From positions 33,342 through 97,341 of the forward strand of contig NZ_SNYL01000003.1 of the NCBI RefSeq assembly GCF_004363315.1: a stretch of DNA of 64,000 nucleotides, given 5' to 3'. The position numbers and the translations under genes are program-made. Positions 44,283-53,503 of this stretch are shown here, piece by piece. Position 1 is the stretch's first letter. Each line of letters begins with the position of its first letter. The DNA comes from Tepidicella xavieri (GTDB lineage Bacteria; Pseudomonadota; Gammaproteobacteria; Burkholderiales; Burkholderiaceae_C). The notes under the pieces are model-generated. The model saw only the letters and a list, made by a program, of their open reading frames with translations. It did no database searches and was not told the DNA's origin.

Positions 44283-45521
44283 TCAGGCATCCCAAGGGCG
44301 GTCGCCCTGCGCGTCGCGCACGCGCGTGGGCAGGCCCATGCGGTCCATCAGGCGCAGGAAGGGGGCGGGGTCGAGTTCCTCGACGTTGACCATGGTGCGG
44401 GCGTCCCAGGTGCCTTCGGCAATCAGGAGCGCCGCTGCCACGGGCGGCACGCCCGCGGTGTAGGAGATGGCCTGACTGCCCACTTCGGCGTAGGCTTGGG
44501 CATGGTCGGCCACGTTGTAGATGAAGACTTCGACCGGCTGCCCGTTCTTGGTGCCTTTGACCCAATCGCCGATGCAGGTCTTGCCGGTATAGGTCGGGGC
44601 CAGGCTGGCGGGGTCAGGCAGCACGGCCTTGACGACTTTGAGCGGCACCACTTCCAGCCCTTCAGCGGTTTTCACCGGCTGCTCGGACAACAGGCCCAGG
44701 TTCTTGAGCACAGTAAAGACGTTGATGTAGTGGTCGCCAAAGCCCATCCAGAATCGCAAGTCGGCGTGTGGGTAGCGGGCCGACAGGGAGTGCAGTTCGT
44801 CGTGCCCGGTCAGGTAGGCTTTTTGGGCGCCGACCACCGGCAAGTCCCAGGTCTGGCTGACTTCGAACATGCGGTGGGTCTGCCATTGCCCGTTTTGCCA
44901 CGAATAGACCGTGCCGGTGAACTCGCGAAAGTTGATCTCGGGGTCGAAATTGGTGGCGAAGTAGCGGCCGTGGCTGCCGGCGTTGATGTCGATGATGTCG
45001 ATGCTGGCGATGGTGTCGCAAAAGCGGTCTTCGGCCAGCCGGGCATAGGCGTTGACGACGCCGGGGTCGAACCCGACGCCCAGGATGGCCGTCACCCCGG
45101 CATCGGCGCAGCGCTGGCGGCGCTTCCACTCATGGTTGGCGTACCACGGCGGGGTTTCGCAGACCTTGAGCGGGTCTTCGTGTATGGCCGTGTCCATGTA
45201 GGCCACGCCGGTGTCGATGCACGCCTCCAGCACCGACATGTTGACGAACGCGCTGCCCAGGTTGATGACGATCTGGGCGCCTGTGCGCCGGATCAAGGCG
45301 GCCACGGCGGCGCTGTCCATGGCATCGACTTGGTGGGCCTGCAGCACGCCAGGCACCTTCAGGCTGCCCTTGGCCTGGACCGACGCGATGATGGCCTCGC
45401 ACTTGGCCAGCGTGCGCGAAGCGATGTGGATGTCGCCCAACACGTCGTTGTGCTGCGCACACTTGTGCGCTGCCACCTGGGCCACGCCACCGGCGCCGAT
45501 GATGAGCACATTGCGCTTCAT
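44283..45521 (-). CDS. Carboxynorspermidine/carboxyspermidine dehydrogenase
   Basis: A 412-residue saccharopine-dehydrogenase-fold protein. Seen: the NAD(P) loop [34 protein letters not shown] and [16 protein letters not shown]. With the decarboxylase encoded just upstream it forms the alternative polyamine route: putrescine or diaminopropane is reductively coupled to aspartate semialdehyde, giving carboxyspermidine or carboxynorspermidine. The ATG at 45521 has AAGGA upstream. Gene order here is decarboxylase first, dehydrogenase second, with an 85-base gap. Which diamine is used cannot be told. Confidence 0.88.
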   Translation of the reverse strand: MKRNVLIIGAGGVAQVAAHKCAQHNDVLGDIHIASRTLAKCEAIIASVQAKGSLKVPGVLQAHQVDAMDSAAVAALIRRTGAQIVINLGSAFVNMSVLEACIDTGVAYMDTAIHEDPLKVCETPPWYANHEWKRRQRCADAGVTAILGVGFDPGVVNAYARLAEDRFCDTIASIDIIDINAGSHGRYFATNFDPEINFREFTGTVYSWQNGQWQTHRMFEVSQTWDLPVVGAQKAYLTGHDELHSLSARYPHADLRFWMGFGDHYINVFTVLKNLGLLSEQPVKTAEGLEVVPLKVVKAVLPDPASLAPTYTGKTCIGDWVKGTKNGQPVEVFIYNVADHAQAYAEVGSQAISYTAGVPPVAAALLIAEGTWDARTMVNVEELDPAPFLRLMDRMGLPTRVRDAQGDRPWDA

Positions 45522-45606
45522 GTCGTTGTCCTTTCGTCGGAGGGGGTTGAGGAAAACCGGGATCGGGCCGGTGCCTGGGGCTGGCCGGCCGCTGGGGCCT
45601 GGCGGC

Positions 45607-46713
45607 TCACGACAGAGCGGCGGCGAAATCGTCGTAACCGAAATCGCGCACCAGCCGCACCTGCCCATCGAGCTCGCGCACCGCGATGGCTGGCATCTTC
45701 ACGCCGTTGAACCAGTTTTTCTTGACCATGGTGTAGGCGGCCGCATCCTCGATGGAGAGGCGGTCGCCCACTTGCAGGGGCCGCTCGAAGCGGAATTCCC
45801 CAAAAATGTCACCGGCCAGGCAGGACTTGCCACACACCATCCACACGTGCTCGCCACGGTTGGGCTCGATGCGGCCGCTGTAGCGGTACACCAGCAAATC
45901 CAGCATGTGCGCTTCGATGGAGCTGTCCACGATGGCCAGGTGCTTGCCGTTGTGCAGCGTGTCGAGCACGGTCACTTCCAGCGTGGTGGAGTTGAGAACC
46001 GCAGCTTCGCCCGGCTCCAGATAGACCTGCACGCCGTACTCGCCCGCGAAGCGCTTGAGCCGTTCGGCCAGGCCGGCCAGTGGGTAATCCGGATGGGTGA
46101 AGGCGATGCCGCCGCCCAGGCTGATCCAGTCCATGCGCCGGATCAGGTGGCCAAAGCGGCGCTCGATGTGGTCGAGCATGTCGCTGAAACGGTCCAGACG
46201 ACCGTTTTCGCAGTTGTTGTGGAACATGAAGCCGCTGATGCCGCCGATCTCGTCGAGGGCCTGCTCGATGGCGGCCGGCTCATGCTCGCCCAGACGCGAG
46301 AACGGCCGCGCCGGATCGGCCAGGTCGTAGCTGGACGAGCTCACGCCGGGGTTGACGCGCAGCCCCCGCACCCGGCCGCGAGACGCCGCCTCGAAGCGGC
46401 GCAATTGCCCCAGGGTGTTGAAGATGATCTTGTCGCAATGGCCCAGCACTTCGTCGATTTCGTGGTCGGCCCAAGCCACCGAGTAGGCGTGCGTCTCACC
46501 CGGGAATTTCTCGCGGCCCAAGCGCACTTCGTACAACGACGAGCTGGTCGTGCCGTCCATGTACTGGGCCATGAAGTCGAACACGGCCCAGGTGGCGAAG
46601 CACTTGAGCGCCAGCAACGATTTGGCGCCGCTGGCTTGCCGCAGCCAGGCGATTTTTTCCAGGTTGGGCAGCAGCCGGGTTTTGTCGATGAGGTAATACG
46701 GTGTCTGGATCAT
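45607..46713 (-). CDS. nspC: Carboxynorspermidine decarboxylase
   Basis: A 368-residue fold-type III PLP decarboxylase of the NspC group. Seen: TPYYLIDKTRLLPN, the PLP lysine in SLLALKCFATW, MFHNNCENGRLDRFSDML, SLGGGIAFTHPDYPL, and EPGEAAVLNSTTLEV. It removes the carboxyl group of carboxy(nor)spermidine to give (nor)spermidine. Start ATG 46713; a short upstream extension is rejected. It is followed by the dehydrogenase of the same pathway. Confidence 0.9.
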   Translation of the reverse strand: MIQTPYYLIDKTRLLPNLEKIAWLRQASGAKSLLALKCFATWAVFDFMAQYMDGTTSSSLYEVRLGREKFPGETHAYSVAWADHEIDEVLGHCDKIIFNTLGQLRRFEAASRGRVRGLRVNPGVSSSSYDLADPARPFSRLGEHEPAAIEQALDEIGGISGFMFHNNCENGRLDRFSDMLDHIERRFGHLIRRMDWISLGGGIAFTHPDYPLAGLAERLKRFAGEYGVQVYLEPGEAAVLNSTTLEVTVLDTLHNGKHLAIVDSSIEAHMLDLLVYRYSGRIEPNRGEHVWMVCGKSCLAGDIFGEFRFERPLQVGDRLSIEDAAAYTMVKKNWFNGVKMPAIAVRELDGQVRLVRDFGYDDFAAALS

Positions 46714-46799
46714 GGACGGTCTCGGACATCGGCCTGTCGGCAAAACGCCCGATTATCGCAAACCGCCCGTGACAGGCGTTTGACGGCATGGGGCCCGCC

Positions 46800-48080
46800 T
46801 CAGCCCCGCACTTCCCCGTCGCCCAGCACCACGTACTTGAGCGAAGTCAGCCCCGCCACGCCCACCGGGCCGCGGGCATGGAACTTGTCGGTGGAAATGC
46901 CGATCTCGGCGCCCAGCCCGTACTCGAAGCCGTCGGCGAAGCGCGTGCTGGCGTTGACCATCACGCTGCTGGAATCGACCTCGCGCAGGAAACGCTGCGC
47001 GTGCCGGTGGTCGGTGGTCAGGATGGCCTCGGTGTGGTGGCTGGAATAACGGTTGATGTGGGCGATCGCCTCATCCAGCCCGGCCACCACCTTGACGCTG
47101 ATGATCGGCGCCAGGTACTCCTCAAACCAGTCCTGCTCGGTGGCGTCCTTCAGCAGCGCGCCCGGCACGCCAGCCAGCAGCGCCTTGGCCTCGGGGCAGC
47201 AGCGCATCTCCACCCCCTTGGCGGCGAACACCGCGCCGATGCGCGGCAGGAAAGCCGCCGCCACCCCGCGCGCCACCAGCAGGCTCTCGGTGGCGTTGCA
47301 GGGGCTGTATTTCTGCGTCTTGGCGTTGTCGGTGACGCGCACGGCCATGTCCAGGTCGCACGGGTCGTCCACGTAAGTGTGGCAGTTGCCGTCCAGGTGT
47401 TTGATGACCGGCACCTTGGCCTCGCGGCTGATGCGCTCGATCAGGCCCTTGCCACCGCGCGGGATGATGACGTCCACATACTGCGGCATCGCGATCAGGC
47501 GGCCGACGGCCTCGCGGTCGGTGGTGGGCACGAGTTGCACCGCTTCGGGCGGCAGGCCGGCCTGCTGCAGCGCCTGCTGCACCAGCGCGGCCAGCGCCCG
47601 GTTGCTGTCGATGGCTTCAGAGCCGCCGCGCAGGATGCAGGCGTTGCCGCTCTTGATCGAGAGGCTTGCCGCCTCGATCGTGACGTTGGGGCGGCTCTCG
47701 TAGATCATGCCGAAGACGCCGATGGGCACGCGCATCTGCCCGACGCGGATGCCGCTGGGCTGCTGCTGCAGGCCGATGATCTCGCCGATGAGGTCCGGCA
47801 TGGCGGCGAGCTGCTCGCAGCCCTGGGCGCAGGTCTCGATCACCTGGGGCGTGAGCTTGAGGCGGTCCACCATCGGGTCGCTGAGGCCCACGGCGCGGGC
47901 GCGGTCGATGTCGCGGGCATTGTGGGCCTGCAAAGGCTCGGCATGGTCACGCAGCAGCGCCGCCAAGCCACGCAGCGCCCGGTTTTTCGCCTGGGCGGAG
48001 GCTCGGGCCATCTCGAAAGCCGCCGCACGGGCATGGCGGCCCAAGGTTTCCATCAGGGGCGTGACGTCTGCTGTGCTCAT
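46800..48080 (-). CDS. proA: Gamma-glutamyl phosphate reductase
   Basis: A 426-residue enzyme, the second step of proline synthesis: it reduces gamma-glutamyl phosphate to glutamate semialdehyde with NADPH. Seen: [20 protein letters not shown], the [10 protein letters not shown] block, the catalytic cysteine in [13 protein letters not shown], and [17 protein letters not shown] near the end. ATG 48080 matches the family. It is divergent from putP across a 194-base region containing a 14-bp palindrome. The annotation pair fits proline synthesis and uptake being placed side by side. Confidence 0.95.
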   Translation of the reverse strand: MSTADVTPLMETLGRHARAAAFEMARASAQAKNRALRGLAALLRDHAEPLQAHNARDIDRARAVGLSDPMVDRLKLTPQVIETCAQGCEQLAAMPDLIGEIIGLQQQPSGIRVGQMRVPIGVFGMIYESRPNVTIEAASLSIKSGNACILRGGSEAIDSNRALAALVQQALQQAGLPPEAVQLVPTTDREAVGRLIAMPQYVDVIIPRGGKGLIERISREAKVPVIKHLDGNCHTYVDDPCDLDMAVRVTDNAKTQKYSPCNATESLLVARGVAAAFLPRIGAVFAAKGVEMRCCPEAKALLAGVPGALLKDATEQDWFEEYLAPIISVKVVAGLDEAIAHINRYSSHHTEAILTTDHRHAQRFLREVDSSSVMVNASTRFADGFEYGLGAEIGISTDKFHARGPVGVAGLTSLKYVVLGDGEVRG

Positions 48081-48142
48081 CCGGCGATTGTGGCACAGCA
48101 TTAGCACATCTGATGGCCGATGCAATTCACCGCATACATACC

Positions 48143-48156
48143 TAGGGTAAACCCTA
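48143..48156. promoter_or_regulatory. 14-bp palindrome between proA and putP
   Basis: TAGGGTAAACCCTA is a perfect palindrome at the middle of the proA-putP divergent region, 63 bases from the proA start and 119 from the putP start. A dimeric regulator acting on both genes is one reading. The core GGGTTTACCC also appears at 32039-32048 before the barstar-like gene. Confidence 0.45.
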
Positions 48157-48274
48157 ATTCGCGCCATGGAGCCCTGGGCGGATGGATAGCATTCGTGCCT
48201 TTGTCAACCATCGGAACGGGCGCCACGAGCGCCCGTCTTCATGCCCGGTACCCACCGGCGCCAAGGATTTTCAT

Positions 48275-49768
48275 ATGCAAAACATGGATGGCCCCGTTTT
48301 GGGGATGTTTGGCCTGTATCTGGCAGGCATGATGCTGATTGGATGGCTGGGCTGGCGCGCCACGCAAAGCCTGTCGGACTACATTCTGGGCGGCCGCCGC
48401 CTGGGCGCTTTCGTGACCGCGCTGGCCGCTGGCGCTTCCGACATGAGCGGCTGGCTGCTTATGGGGCTGCCGGGGGCCATCTTTTTGGCGGGCCTGTCGG
48501 AAGCCTGGATCGCCATCGGCCTGATCGTGGGCGCCTACCTCAACTGGCGCTGGGTGGCGGCGCGGCTGCGCCTGTATTCGGAGCGCTGTGGCAATGCGCT
48601 GACGCTGCCGGATTATTTCGCCAACCGCTTCGGCGCGCACGCGCACCTGCTGCGCACCGTCTCGGCCGTGGTGATTCTGGTGTTCTTCACGCTCTACGCC
48701 GCCTCTGGCGTGGTGGCCGGCGCCCGTCTGTTCGAGACGATGTTCGGCCTGCCCTATGGCACGGCGCTGTGGATCGGGGCGCTGTGCACCATGGCCTATG
48801 TGTTCATCGGCGGCTTTTTGGCCGTGAGCTGGACCGACACCATCCAGGCTTCGCTGATGTTCACCGCCCTGGTGCTGGCGCCGCTGATGGTGATGGCCGC
48901 ATTGGGCGGCCCCACGGCCAGCGTGCAAGCCGTCGCGCTGACGCACCCCGGTCACATGGATTGGATCGGCAATCTGGACACGATCGCCATCGTGTCGCTG
49001 CTGGCCTGGGGGCTGGGCTACTTCGGCCAACCGCACATCCTGGTGCGCTTCATGGCCGCGGAATCGGCCGGCGCCATGGCGCGTGCCCGTCGCATTGGCA
49101 TGACGTGGATGGTGCTGTGCCTGGCCGGTGCGGTGGCCGTCGGCTTCTTTGGCAGCGCCTACTTTGCCGCCCATCCGGACCAGGCCGGTGGCGTGGCGGC
49201 CAATGCCGAGCGGGTGTTCATCGAGCTGGCGCTGGTGCTGTTCTCGCCTTGGCTGGCCGGGATGCTGCTGGCCGCGGTGCTGGCCGCCATCATGAGCACG
49301 CTGTCGGCCCAGTTGCTGGTGTGCTCCAGCGCGCTGACGCAGGACATTTACAAAAACTTCGTTCGCCGGCAGGCCAGCGAGCGCGAGCTGGTGTGGTTTG
49401 GCCGCGCCACCGTGCTGGGCGTGACGCTGCTGGCCATCGCTTTGGCGTCTGACCCCAACAGCCGCGTGCTGGGCATGGTCAGCTATGCCTGGGCCGGCTT
49501 TGGCGCGGCCTTCGGCCCGGTGGTGCTGCTGTCGCTGATGTGGCGCCGCATGACCGCCCGTGGCGCGCTGGCCGGCATGGTGGTGGGCGCAGTGACCGTG
49601 CTGGTGTGGAAGCAGGCCGGCTGGTTCGGCCTGTATGAGATGGTCCCCGGCTTCGTGCTGGCGACGCTGGCCATCGTGCTCACGAGCCTGCTGGACCGCG
49701 AGCCTGCCCGCGCCGTGGTGGCCACGTTCGACGAGGTGCAAGACCGCCTCCAGCAAGCCCGCGCTTGA
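48275..49768 (+). CDS. putP: Sodium/proline symporter
   Basis: A 497-residue member of the sodium:solute symporter family with about 13 membrane segments. Seen: GGRRLGAFVTALAAGASDMSGWLLMGLPG, where GASDMSGWLLMG is the PutP signature, and the core segment GYFGQPHILVRFMA. It imports proline with sodium. Start ATG 48275 is preceded by AAGGA at 48262-48266. It diverges from proA. Two inverted repeats just past the stop (49757-49774 and 49789-49809) lack T tracts and may be weak terminators. Confidence 0.92.
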   Translation: MQNMDGPVLGMFGLYLAGMMLIGWLGWRATQSLSDYILGGRRLGAFVTALAAGASDMSGWLLMGLPGAIFLAGLSEAWIAIGLIVGAYLNWRWVAARLRLYSERCGNALTLPDYFANRFGAHAHLLRTVSAVVILVFFTLYAASGVVAGARLFETMFGLPYGTALWIGALCTMAYVFIGGFLAVSWTDTIQASLMFTALVLAPLMVMAALGGPTASVQAVALTHPGHMDWIGNLDTIAIVSLLAWGLGYFGQPHILVRFMAAESAGAMARARRIGMTWMVLCLAGAVAVGFFGSAYFAAHPDQAGGVAANAERVFIELALVLFSPWLAGMLLAAVLAAIMSTLSAQLLVCSSALTQDIYKNFVRRQASERELVWFGRATVLGVTLLAIALASDPNSRVLGMVSYAWAGFGAAFGPVVLLSLMWRRMTARGALAGMVVGAVTVLVWKQAGWFGLYEMVPGFVLATLAIVLTSLLDREPARAVVATFDEVQDRLQQARA

Positions 49769-49809
49769 GCGGGCCTGGCGCAGGGCGTGGGCGGCTGCCG
49801 GGGCCGCCC
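49757..49809. terminator. Two GC-rich hairpins after putP
   Basis: GCCCGC/GCGGGC at 49757-49774 encloses the putP stop in its loop, and GGGCGGC/GCCGCCC at 49789-49809 follows. Neither has a T run, so they are weak evidence for termination between the converging putP and marR genes. Confidence 0.3.
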
Positions 49810-49849
49810 GCCGATGCGCCCCCATCGCCGCGATGCCTGCCCCCGCGGC

Positions 49850-50341
49850 TCATTCGCTGGGGGCGCGGCTGAAGGCGTTGTTTTCTTCGACCAGTCGCAA
49901 CAGCAAGCGCATGAACGTGCGCTGCTGCGGCCCGGTCAGCGGCGCCAGAATGAGCGCCTGCGCCCGCGCCACGGCGGGCTCGGCTTCGGCCAGGAGGGCT
50001 TGCCCGGCTTCGGTGATGTGCAGCAGCCGCACCCGCCGATCCTGCGCCGACAGCCTGCGCTGCAACAGCCCCCGGGCCTCCAGCCGGTCCACCACGCCCG
50101 CGGTGGTGGAGGTGTCCAGCGCAATCAGCCGCGCCAAGGTGCGCTGATCGATGCCGGGCTGCTCGCGCACCGTCCACAAAGCGCCGTACTGCAACGGCGT
50201 GAGATGGAAACCCTCGACCTCTTGATGGAAGATGCCCACGGCGATCTGGTGCAGCCGCCGGATGGCGTGACCAGGCAGGCGATTCAGGCCAAGGGGATCG
50301 GGCGTGTCAATGGGCTGGGTGTCGGGCAGGGTGTCGCTCAT
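49850..50341 (-). CDS. MarR family transcriptional regulator
   Basis: A 163-residue winged-helix regulator. Seen: FHLTPLQYGALWTVREQPGIDQRTLARLIALDTSTTAGVVDRLEARGLLQRR cut as helix-turn-helix in the middle (helices LARLIALDTSTTAGVVDRL) and the wing SAQDRRVRLLHITEAG. MarR dimers bind short palindromes and release them on binding small aromatic acids. It is transcribed away from the 3-hydroxybenzoate operon, and the region between holds a 27-bp near-perfect palindrome over a promoter. Repression relieved by 3-hydroxybenzoate or gentisate is the likely mechanism. Confidence 0.88.
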   Translation of the reverse strand: MSDTLPDTQPIDTPDPLGLNRLPGHAIRRLHQIAVGIFHQEVEGFHLTPLQYGALWTVREQPGIDQRTLARLIALDTSTTAGVVDRLEARGLLQRRLSAQDRRVRLLHITEAGQALLAEAEPAVARAQALILAPLTGPQQRTFMRLLLRLVEENNAFSRAPSE

Positions 50342-50404
50342 GGGGCGTCAGTCTAGGGCATGCGAGACAGGCGCCGGCACCGGCCACAGGCCCGTCAAAA
50401 AAAC

Positions 50405-50433
50405 TTGCACACCGCCGATTTAATCACTACACT
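50405..50433 (+). promoter_or_regulatory. Sigma70-like promoter for the gentisate operon
   Basis: TTGCAC at 50405-50410 and TACACT at 50428-50433 are 17 bases apart, in front of the 3-hydroxybenzoate hydroxylase gene. The -10 lies inside the left half of the palindrome at 50424-50450, so a bound repressor would block polymerase. Confidence 0.6.
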
Positions 50434-50450
50434 TACTGTCAGTGTACTGA
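50424..50450. promoter_or_regulatory. 27-bp near-perfect palindrome, probable MarR operator
   Basis: The half-sites TCA-TACACT and AGTGTA-TGA are arranged symmetrically about position 50437, with mismatches only at symmetric positions 4, 11 and the centre. This is the size and shape of a MarR-family operator. It overlaps the -10 of the downstream operon and lies 83 bases before the marR start, so both genes could be controlled from it. Confidence 0.65.
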
Positions 50451-50477
50451 TTATTTGCCACCCACAGGAGACAAGCC

Positions 50478-51689
50478 ATGAGCACATCCTCCCCGCAAAG
50501 CCTGCCCGTCCTGGTGGCTGGCGGCGGCATCGGCGGCCTGGCGGCCGCCCTCGCCTTGGTCAACCAGGGCTTTCGCGTCCAGGTGTTTGAACAGGCTCCC
50601 GAAATCGGCGAAATCGGTGCCGGCATCCAGCTCGGCCCCAACGCCTTCCATGCCTTTGACGCGCTGGGGGTGGGGCCGCAGGCGCGCGCCCGAGCGGTGT
50701 ACACCGATTACATGGTCATGCACGACGCGGTGGACGAATCCCTGGTGGGCAAGATCGAGACCGGCGAAGCCTTCCGCCAGCGCTTCGGCAACCCCTATGC
50801 CGTGATCCACCGCGCCGATGTCCATCTGTCGCTATTGGAAGGCGCCCAGGCCAGTGGGCAGGTGGAGTTTTTCACCCACACGCGAATCGAAGCCATTCAG
50901 CAAGACGAAGCGGCCGGCACCGTCACCGCCATCGACCAGAACGGCAAGCGCTGGGTGGGCCAGGCGCTGATCGGCGCCGATGGCGTGAAGTCGGTGGTGC
51001 GCCAACAGTATGTGGGCGATCCGCACCGCGTCACCGGCCACGTGGTGTACCGCGCGGTGGTGGACAAGGCCGACTTTCCGAAAGACTTGCAGTGGAACGG
51101 CGCCAGCCTGTGGGCCGGGCCCAAGTGCCACCTGGTGCATTACCCCCTGCGCGGCGGCGAACAGTACAACGTGGTGGTGACCTTCCACAGCCGGCAGCAG
51201 GAGCAGTGGGGCGTGACCGAAGGCTCCAAGGCCGAGGTGGAAAGCTACTTCCAGGGCATCAGCCCGAAGGCGCGCCAGCTCATCGAACTGCCGAAAAGCT
51301 GGAAGCGCTGGGCCACAGCCGACAAAGACCCGATCGAGAACTGGGTGTTTGGCCGCGTGACCCTGCTGGGCGACGCCGCCCACCCCACCACCCAGTACAT
51401 GGCCCAAGGCGCCTGCATGGCCATGGAAGATGCCGTGACCCTGGGCGAAGCCCTGCGCGTGACCGGCAAAGACTGGGCCGCAGCGCTGGAGCTATACCGG
51501 AAGAACCGGGTTCCGCGCACCGGCCGCATCGTGCTGAGCAGCCGCGAGATGGGCCGCATCTACCATGCCACCGGGGTGGAGCGCCTGATCCGCAACCAAA
51601 TGTGGAAGAACCGGCCGCAAGAACGCTTCTATGATGCGTTGGAGTGGCTGTACGGCTGGAATGTGAGCAACTGCCTGCAACAGGGCTGA
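50478..51689 (+). CDS. 3-hydroxybenzoate 6-monooxygenase
   Basis: A 403-residue FAD-dependent aromatic hydroxylase. Seen: the FAD loop VLVAGGGIGGLAAALALV at about 11-28, EIGAGIQLGPNAF, the middle DG motif LIGADGVKSVVR, and the GD motif VTLLGDAAHPTTQYMAQGA. The immediate context of gentisate dioxygenase and fumarylpyruvate hydrolase indicates 3-hydroxybenzoate 6-hydroxylation, giving gentisate, rather than salicylate hydroxylation. Ribosome site AGGAGA lies at 50466-50471. Regulation by the divergent MarR protein is inferred. Confidence 0.87.
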   Translation: MSTSSPQSLPVLVAGGGIGGLAAALALVNQGFRVQVFEQAPEIGEIGAGIQLGPNAFHAFDALGVGPQARARAVYTDYMVMHDAVDESLVGKIETGEAFRQRFGNPYAVIHRADVHLSLLEGAQASGQVEFFTHTRIEAIQQDEAAGTVTAIDQNGKRWVGQALIGADGVKSVVRQQYVGDPHRVTGHVVYRAVVDKADFPKDLQWNGASLWAGPKCHLVHYPLRGGEQYNVVVTFHSRQQEQWGVTEGSKAEVESYFQGISPKARQLIELPKSWKRWATADKDPIENWVFGRVTLLGDAAHPTTQYMAQGACMAMEDAVTLGEALRVTGKDWAAALELYRKNRVPRTGRIVLSSREMGRIYHATGVERLIRNQMWKNRPQERFYDALEWLYGWNVSNCLQQG

Positions 51690-51702
51690 CGAGGAGACGA
51701 AC

Positions 51703-52746
51703 ATGGAAGAACTCGGCCGACTGGAAGACCTGCCGGCGGACTACCGCGAGGCGCTGACCCGGCTCAACCTCGTGCCCTTGTGGCCCAGCCTGCGCAGCGT
51801 GCTGCCCCCCCACATCCCTACGCGCCAGACCCGCGCCACCCACTGGCCCTACGCCAGCCTCAAGCCCTTGTTGCTCAAAGCCGGGGAGCTGACCCCGATT
51901 GAAAAAGCCGAGCGCCGCGTGCTGGTGCTGGCCAACCCCGGCCACGGCCTGGAAAAGATGCAAGCCAGCGCCGCCATGTACCTGGGTATGCAGCTACTGC
52001 TGCCCGGTGAATGGGCACCCAGCCACCGCCACACGCCCAACGCCGTGCGCATGATCGTCGAGGGCGAAGGCGCCTACACCACCGTGGACGGTGAAAAGTG
52101 CCCCATGAGCCGGGGCGACCTGATCCTCACCCCCACCGGCCTGTGGCACGAGCACGGCCACGACGGCACCGAGCCCGTGGTGTGGCTGGACGTGCTGGAC
52201 CTGCCGCTGGTGTACTACATGGAAGCCAGCTACCACGTCAATGGCGAGCGCCAGCAGGTCAAGCCGGGCAGCGGCGACCGCGCCTGGACACGTGCCGGCG
52301 TGGCGCCCACGCCGGTGTTCCAGCGCAGCCAACAGCGCTACCCCATGCTGCGCTACCCCTGGGCCGACACACGGGCCGCCCTGCTGGCCCTGGCCGAAGA
52401 CCAACCCGCGCTGGAGTGCGTGCAGGTCACCTACATCAACCCCGAAACCGGCGAGGACGCCGAGAACATCCTGGGCTTCTACGCGCTGATGCTCAAGCCG
52501 AGCCAGACGCTGCGCCTGCCCGCGCGCTCGCCCGCCCAGGTGTTCCACCAGATCGAAGGCAACGCCGCAGTCACGGTGGACGGCGCCAGCCAGCCCTTCA
52601 CCCTGGCCGAGGCCGACACCTGCTGCGCCCCCGGCTACACCGCCGTCACGCTGCACAACCTCAGCTCCGACCAACCCGCCTTCCTCTTCATGGCCGACGA
52701 GTCCCCACTGCACCGCAAGCTCGGCGTCTATGAAGTGCGCGCCTGA
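51703..52746 (+). CDS. Gentisate 1,2-dioxygenase
   Basis: A 347-residue bicupin iron enzyme that cleaves gentisate to maleylpyruvate. Seen: the N-terminal cupin with PSHRHTPNAVRMIVEGEGAYT (iron ligands in HRH), TPTGLWHEHGHDG, and the second, shorter cupin with IEGNAAVTVDGASQPFTL. Ribosome site GAGGAG at 51691-51696. It follows the hydroxylase by 13 bases and precedes the hydrolase by 24. Confidence 0.93.
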   Translation: MEELGRLEDLPADYREALTRLNLVPLWPSLRSVLPPHIPTRQTRATHWPYASLKPLLLKAGELTPIEKAERRVLVLANPGHGLEKMQASAAMYLGMQLLLPGEWAPSHRHTPNAVRMIVEGEGAYTTVDGEKCPMSRGDLILTPTGLWHEHGHDGTEPVVWLDVLDLPLVYYMEASYHVNGERQQVKPGSGDRAWTRAGVAPTPVFQRSQQRYPMLRYPWADTRAALLALAEDQPALECVQVTYINPETGEDAENILGFYALMLKPSQTLRLPARSPAQVFHQIEGNAAVTVDGASQPFTLAEADTCCAPGYTAVTLHNLSSDQPAFLFMADESPLHRKLGVYEVRA

Positions 52747-52770
52747 CCCCCTCTTTCCCCTGGAGACGAC

Positions 52771-53472
52771 ATGACCGCCTACCTGTTCAGCCCGCCCTCT
52801 GTCCCATCCCTGCCCATCCGCGGCAAGACGGAGCGCTTCCCCATCCACCGCCTGTTCTTCGTCGGGCGCAACTACCATGCGCACGCGGTCGAAATGGGCC
52901 GCCCGGTGGACAAAAGCACCGACAACCCGTTCTACTTCACCAAATCGCCCAGCGCCCTGGTAGAAAGCGGCGCCACCATCCCGTACCCGCCGCGCACCCA
53001 GAACTATCACTACGAAATGGAACTGGTCGTCGCGCTGGGCCGGCCGGGCTTTCGCGTCAGCCCAGATGAGGCCCAGGCGCTGATTTACGGCTATGCCGCC
53101 GGCCTGGACATGACCCGGCGCGACCTGCAACTGGTGGCTCGGGACAAGGGACGCCCCTGGGACACCGGCAAAGACGTGGAGCAAGGCGCGGTGTGCAGCG
53201 AGATCGTGCCGATGGAAGGCGTGGTGGTGAGCCAAGGCGCCATCAGCCTAGACGTCAACGGCGTGACCAAGCAGTCGTCCAACATCGACAAGCTGATCTG
53301 GAACATCACGGAAATCATCGCCGACCTGTCCACCTACTACCACCTGCAACCGGGCGACCTCATCTACACCGGCACGCCCGAAGGCGTGGGCCCGGTGGTG
53401 GCGGGCGACCGCCTGCACGGCCGCGTGGAAGGCGTGGCCGACGTGTCGTTACACATCGCCTCGCCAGCCTGA
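52771..53472 (+). CDS. Fumarylpyruvate hydrolase (FAH family)
   Basis: A 233-residue fumarylacetoacetate hydrolase fold. Seen: FFVGRNYHAHAVEMG, the metal-binding acidic residues in YHYEMELVVALG, AGLDMTRRDLQ, and IYTGTPEGVGPVVAGD. It cleaves fumarylpyruvate to fumarate and pyruvate, the last step of the gentisate path. No maleylpyruvate isomerase gene lies in the operon, so either that gene is elsewhere or this enzyme also acts on the maleyl form. CTGGAGA just before the ATG is the ribosome site. Confidence 0.9.
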   Translation: MTAYLFSPPSVPSLPIRGKTERFPIHRLFFVGRNYHAHAVEMGRPVDKSTDNPFYFTKSPSALVESGATIPYPPRTQNYHYEMELVVALGRPGFRVSPDEAQALIYGYAAGLDMTRRDLQLVARDKGRPWDTGKDVEQGAVCSEIVPMEGVVVSQGAISLDVNGVTKQSSNIDKLIWNITEIIADLSTYYHLQPGDLIYTGTPEGVGPVVAGDRLHGRVEGVADVSLHIASPA

Positions 53473-53503
53473 CGGCCCATCCGGCACCTGGGCTCACCTC
53501 GGA

